Position numbers and translations under genes: made by a program. Positions 61,031 through 64,000 of a stretch of 64,000 nt of DNA are shown here, piece by piece (within the stretch, counting starts at the first letter, position 1; every line of letters begins with the position of its first letter). The notes beneath the pieces are model-generated. The model ran no database searches. It worked only from the letters and a program-made list of their open reading frames with translations, and was not told the DNA's origin. This DNA is from Parabacteroides goldsteinii DSM 19448 = WAL 12034. Its GTDB lineage: Bacteria > Bacteroidota > Bacteroidia > Bacteroidales > Tannerellaceae. The stretch covers positions 560,859-624,858 of the forward strand of contig NZ_KQ033913.1 of assembly GCF_000969835.1 (NCBI RefSeq), in the 5' to 3' direction.

Positions 61031-61081
61031 TTACAACATTCTCCCCCTTTTTCTTCACCTTGCAGCATAAAAATAAAGCAG

Positions 61082-61279
61082 ATGATAGGAATGCAACACA
61101 TCGATGAGAGGAATACCGCCGTGCCCGACTGGTTCGTCGGTTATTACGATTCAGGGTATTTTTGGGTAGGTGTGGCGGTGCTGAGCCTGCTGACGGTCGT
61201 GCTGATCGTGCTGGCGTGCCGGCTCTATTACGAGATGAAAGAAGCGCAACGCATCCTCGACGAACACGAAAAGGAATAA
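61082..61279 (+). CDS. Small single-span membrane protein
   Basis: The 65-residue product (ATG 61082, or 61091) has a soluble start (about 1-25), one membrane segment (about 27-47, VGVAVLSLLTVVLIVLACRL) and a charged tail ending DEHEKE. It lies 44 bases before the DUF4469 gene and shares its base composition. Family not recognised. Confidence 0.6.
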   Translation: MIGMQHIDERNTAVPDWFVGYYDSGYFWVGVAVLSLLTVVLIVLACRLYYEMKEAQRILDEHEKE

Positions 61280-61323
61280 ACAAACAGAATGATCGCTAGT
61301 AATAATATTTAAAACAAATTACC

Positions 61324-62112
61324 ATGGCAACAAAAAAGTACGTGTGGAAATTCGACCTCGAAGAGTACCTGATGACAAAAGACGTGAAGGAAGACTTCGC
61401 CGCTAAGGTGAAACCGATCCAAACCTTCTACATGGCCGACGTGGCGCGATTGATCGCTGAAGAACGCACCGAATACCGCGTCGATACGATCGTGAACATC
61501 ACCAAACTGGTGGAAGCGAAAATCCGCCAACTTGTCTGTGGCAACAACAATGTAGTAACCGACAACGTGCAGTATTCACCCGGCATCCTCGGCCTCTTCC
61601 TCGGAAAGACAGGCGTGGTAGACCCGGCGAAGAATAAGGCAGTTATCAACATGATCGCCACTGCCGCCCTGCGTGCCGAAACGGATCAGGTGGCGCTCGA
61701 ATTTTCGGGTGTCGTGCGCGACATGGGCGGCGCCAACATCAGCCTGGTGAAAGACGTGACCACGGGCAAGACCGACGGAACCGTCACCCCCGGCGGCATC
61801 CTCGACGTCACAGGCTCGAAGATACGCAGTGTCAATGCCGACGGCACGGGGCTGGGCTTGCTCACGCTGGTCAACACCGCCGACCAGAGCGTGGCCGCCA
61901 CCATCACGCTGCTGGCTATCAACGATCCCAAACGACTGATGTTCAACATTCCTGCCGACCTGGCCAAGGGCAGCTACCAGCTTACGCTCGAAACCTGGTT
62001 CAGCACCAACAGCACCCAGCTCAAGCAATCGCGTACCCTCACGTATGCCATTCCGCTGGTGGTGGGCGGCACGAGCGGCGGCGGTGGTGACGACCGTCCG
62101 GAGATCGAGTAA
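61324..62112 (+). CDS. HU/IHF-like DNA-binding protein with DUF4469 domain
   Basis: The 262-residue protein has an N-terminal HU/IHF-like domain of the Bacteroidetes type (about 1-125; MADVARLIAEERTEYRVDTI, QYSPGILGLFLGKTGVVDP) and a C-terminal beta-rich DUF4469 domain (about 130-245, with a VTGSKIRSV segment), then a Gly-rich tail. Such proteins are common in the family, and DNA binding is inferred from the fold. It is followed at once by the 23-base palindromic repeats. Confidence 0.8.
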   Translation: MATKKYVWKFDLEEYLMTKDVKEDFAAKVKPIQTFYMADVARLIAEERTEYRVDTIVNITKLVEAKIRQLVCGNNNVVTDNVQYSPGILGLFLGKTGVVDPAKNKAVINMIATAALRAETDQVALEFSGVVRDMGGANISLVKDVTTGKTDGTVTPGGILDVTGSKIRSVNADGTGLGLLTLVNTADQSVAATITLLAINDPKRLMFNIPADLAKGSYQLTLETWFSTNSTQLKQSRTLTYAIPLVVGGTSGGGGDDRPEIE

Positions 62113-62137
62113 ACCTCTTTCGCAGGGCAAGGATCTG

Positions 62138-62252
62138 TTCGATGCTGTCGAACCGCCTGATTCGATGGCGTCGAAGCGTCCCTTTCGATGGCGTCGAACC
62201 GACCGCTTCGATGGCATCGAACAAGCCGCTTCGATTTCACCCGACAGGCAAA
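62138..62252. repeat. Array of 23-base repeats with palindromic cores
   Basis: TTCGAT begins at 62138, 62161, 62184, 62207 and 62230, exactly 23 bases apart. Units 1-4 contain the palindromic form TTCGA-TGNNN-TCGAA (units 2 and 3 are identical over 15 bases, TTCGATGGCGTCGAA); unit 5 is degenerate. The array lies between the DUF4469 gene and the next secreted-protein gene and does not keep a reading frame. It looks like a binding-site array. Confidence 0.85.
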
Positions 62253-62295
62253 CGGCTCTTCCGACATTCACAAACAATCTAAAATAATATCACTT

Positions 62296-64000
62296 ATGAA
62301 ACATGTTACATCTTATTTATTTCTGATTATAGCCTTCCTGCTTCTCGGAGTAAACGGGGCGGCGGCACAAGAAAAAGACTGTCCTTTTGAGGTTACCGTT
62401 GTAGGGGATAATACTGATATTTCCTACGATAATAAAGTACTTTCCATTAGAAGTAGTGATAACGTAACCATTACGGGAAACGGAAAATCTACCGACTGGG
62501 GAATTGAAATAGAACCTTTAGGCTCTCTGGGGGTGACAATAAAAGACCTGAATATTGAAAGAAAAGGGGTACCTCTGAAAATAAAGGGGGGGGACTGTTC
62601 TATCGCAATAGAAGGAACGAACCGGTTTGTTTCGACAGGCTCGTCGGGAACTGCCGGGATAGAGATCGAAGGCTTTCTCGACTTATATGGAAGCGGCTCC
62701 CTGACTGCCATAGGGGCAAATGGAGATGGCAATACTCCCGGAGGAGCAGGGATCGGTGGTGATAGAGGATCTCTGACCATAAAAGGTGGCATCATCCATG
62801 CCGAAGGCGGGGCAGGTGCGCCCGGTATCGGTGTAAGCGATCCTAAAAAGGGTATGACGATTCAGATCGTCGGAGGCACGGTAACCGCCATCGGCGGTGG
62901 CGGCCTATATTCGGTTCCCGGCATAGATGGCGGTACCTCCTCCAGTTATCCTTCCATTGAAGGAAACGCCTTTGTCATAGCCATCGACGGGATGAATGCT
63001 GCTGGTAACATTGCGACTACCCAGATAAAGGATCATAAGAACGGCCTGTTTATCCTGGGCTGGCAACAGTCCGCCGGCTCCATTGTACAGACCTCTTCCG
63101 TCCTGAAAGGCAACGTCACATTGGAGAGCAACGCCGAAATCCCTGCTTGGGCAACGGTCACTATTGCCGCCGGCCAGACCTTTACTATCCCCGCCGGCAT
63201 CACCCTGACCAACAACGGCACTCTCGAAAACAAGGGAACCTTCACCAACAACGGCACCTTCACCAACACCGGCACCGTTGAAAGCAACACATCCCTTAAT
63301 ATAGGGGGGAAAGATGGGTTCGATGTTACCAAAACCGATGGTGGTGCAACTTTTAGCTATAATGGCACGGAGGAATTGCTTACCATTAGCGGAAGTGGCA
63401 AAGTCTTAATCAAAGGCAGAAATAAGGATAACGCTGTCGGATGCGGGATTGTAATTGCGGAGGGTGCACAAACTACACTAACAATTGAAGACTTGAATAT
63501 TGTGGCGGATGAAGCTTTGGTGTATAGGGATAGAAGTGACGGGCAGCAGATGAATTATTCTCTTACCTTGCAAGGAATAAATAGACTAACGTCTACCCGT
63601 GGGGTTGGGATGAACTTAAACTATAATTATATAACCTTTATGGGCTCCGGCTCCCTGACAGTTACAGGAGGAAACGATTGTGCCGGTATAAAGGTTAGCT
63701 CTTTCTGGCTTTATAAAAATAGCAATGTCTTCGTTGTCGCCATCGGTGGCAAAGGTGCAAAAAGCGGCATAAGCGGCAATCTCAACCACCCTGCCGGCCT
63801 CCTTATCTACGGCACGCAAGACGATGCCGGCAGCTTCTTGGAGGAATACTCCAAACTGGTAGGCAACGACTTTACCCTGGGCGGCGACGCCGAAATCCCC
63901 GATGGGGCGGAGGTCACTATTGCCAAAGACCAAACCTTTACCATCGACGCGGGTGTAACTCTTACGAATAGCGGTACTATCTACAACAAAGGAACCCTTA
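62296..64000 (+). CDS. Secreted repeat protein (partial, runs off the window)
   Basis: From ATG 62296 the frame stays open to the window edge (568 codons). It begins with a signal peptide (about 1-25, ending GAAAQ), then two tandem modules, about 26-340 and 340 onward, each with an ISYDN/FSYNG start, an LTISGSGKV-like strand, a GSGSLTAIGA/GSGSLTVTGG strand and a closing ITLTNNGTLENKGTF-like repeat. This is a beta-solenoid-like surface protein. It may be a T9SS substrate like the protein at 3003, but its C-terminus is outside the window. Confidence 0.82.
   Translation, partial: MKHVTSYLFLIIAFLLLGVNGAAAQEKDCPFEVTVVGDNTDISYDNKVLSIRSSDNVTITGNGKSTDWGIEIEPLGSLGVTIKDLNIERKGVPLKIKGGDCSIAIEGTNRFVSTGSSGTAGIEIEGFLDLYGSGSLTAIGANGDGNTPGGAGIGGDRGSLTIKGGIIHAEGGAGAPGIGVSDPKKGMTIQIVGGTVTAIGGGGLYSVPGIDGGTSSSYPSIEGNAFVIAIDGMNAAGNIATTQIKDHKNGLFILGWQQSAGSIVQTSSVLKGNVTLESNAEIPAWATVTIAAGQTFTIPAGITLTNNGTLENKGTFTNNGTFTNTGTVESNTSLNIGGKDGFDVTKTDGGATFSYNGTEELLTISGSGKVLIKGRNKDNAVGCGIVIAEGAQTTLTIEDLNIVADEALVYRDRSDGQQMNYSLTLQGINRLTSTRGVGMNLNYNYITFMGSGSLTVTGGNDCAGIKVSSFWLYKNSNVFVVAIGGKGAKSGISGNLNHPAGLLIYGTQDDAGSFLEEYSKLVGNDFTLGGDAEIPDGAEVTIAKDQTFTIDAGVTLTNSGTIYNKGTL

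Noticed and set aside
60954..61283. 109-codon minus-strand frame between the toxin operon and the small membrane gene
   Set aside because: Arg/Ser-rich with no domain, opposite a better plus-strand candidate with a clear membrane segment.
62138..62252. CRISPR or attC-like array
   Set aside because: The 23-base period with only 8-base linkers is too short for spacers, and no integrase or cas gene is near.
61576..62277. 233-codon minus-strand frame opposite the DUF4469 gene and the repeats
   Set aside because: Shadow frame; repeats of 23 bases give a false periodic protein at its start, and no family signature is present.

Overview
The window reads as a chromosomal stretch of a Bacteroidales bacterium, most likely a Parabacteroides-type (Tannerellaceae) genome. 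The reasons are: many genes preceded by the Bacteroidetes -7 element TAnnTTTG (clear at 17477, 19462, 23526, 31850, 36229 and 57039) with a TTTG/TTG -33 element; few Shine-Dalgarno sites; a TonB-dependent receptor; a protein with a type IX secretion (T9SS) C-terminal domain; a Nudix-regulated xylose operon xylB-xylA-xylE; and many DUF families typical of Bacteroidetes. No rRNA, CRISPR array, prophage or insertion sequence was seen. Three tRNA genes are present (two tandem Lys-CTT, one Ser-TGA).

Layout. 1-2.7 kb: a NikR-like regulator and a TonB receptor with a dyad operator between them. 3-8.5 kb: a giant T9SS-type surface protein and an outer-membrane beta-barrel protein. 8.6-24.7 kb: housekeeping genes (cation/H+ antiporter, glgB, manA, a ketopantoate reductase, a pyridoxamine kinase, tRNA-Lys pair, YycJ-like hydrolase, asparaginase, TRIC channel, DUF3943 protein, ABC-F ATPase, rpsP, thioredoxin). 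25-43.7 kb: small accessory enzymes and regulators, including a HigBA toxin-antitoxin pair, a WYL regulator with a C-terminal frameshift, a DUF1835-type gene broken by a stop codon, an HxlR/DJ-1 divergent pair, a CDGSH protein and a Tat-type sugar isomerase. 43.7-45.5 kb: an unusual control region (22-bp repeat array, near-perfect sigma-54 promoter, short terminated transcript unit) facing a CARF-nuclease gene of the Card1/Can2 type. 45.5-51.4 kb: CorC-like protein, Crp-like regulator, small membrane proteins, Trk potassium system. 51.7-58.9 kb: xylose regulator, xylulokinase, xylose isomerase, xylose transporter, and a TPR-membrane-AraC regulator. 59-60.9 kb: a five-gene operon joining a zeta-type kinase toxin module to a DUF3990 (ADP-ribosyltransferase-like)/DUF3791 module. 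61-64 kb: an HU-like DUF4469 protein, a 23-bp palindromic repeat array, and a secreted repeat protein that runs off the window.

The most interesting places are the 43.9-45.5 kb region (repeats, sigma-54 promoter, possible small RNA, CARF nuclease), the toxin operon at 58.98-60.88 kb, the 23-bp array at 62.14 kb, and the NikR-like regulator that has lost three of four nickel ligands yet keeps a NikR-style operator next door. All functions are inferred from sequence reading alone; no database search was run.
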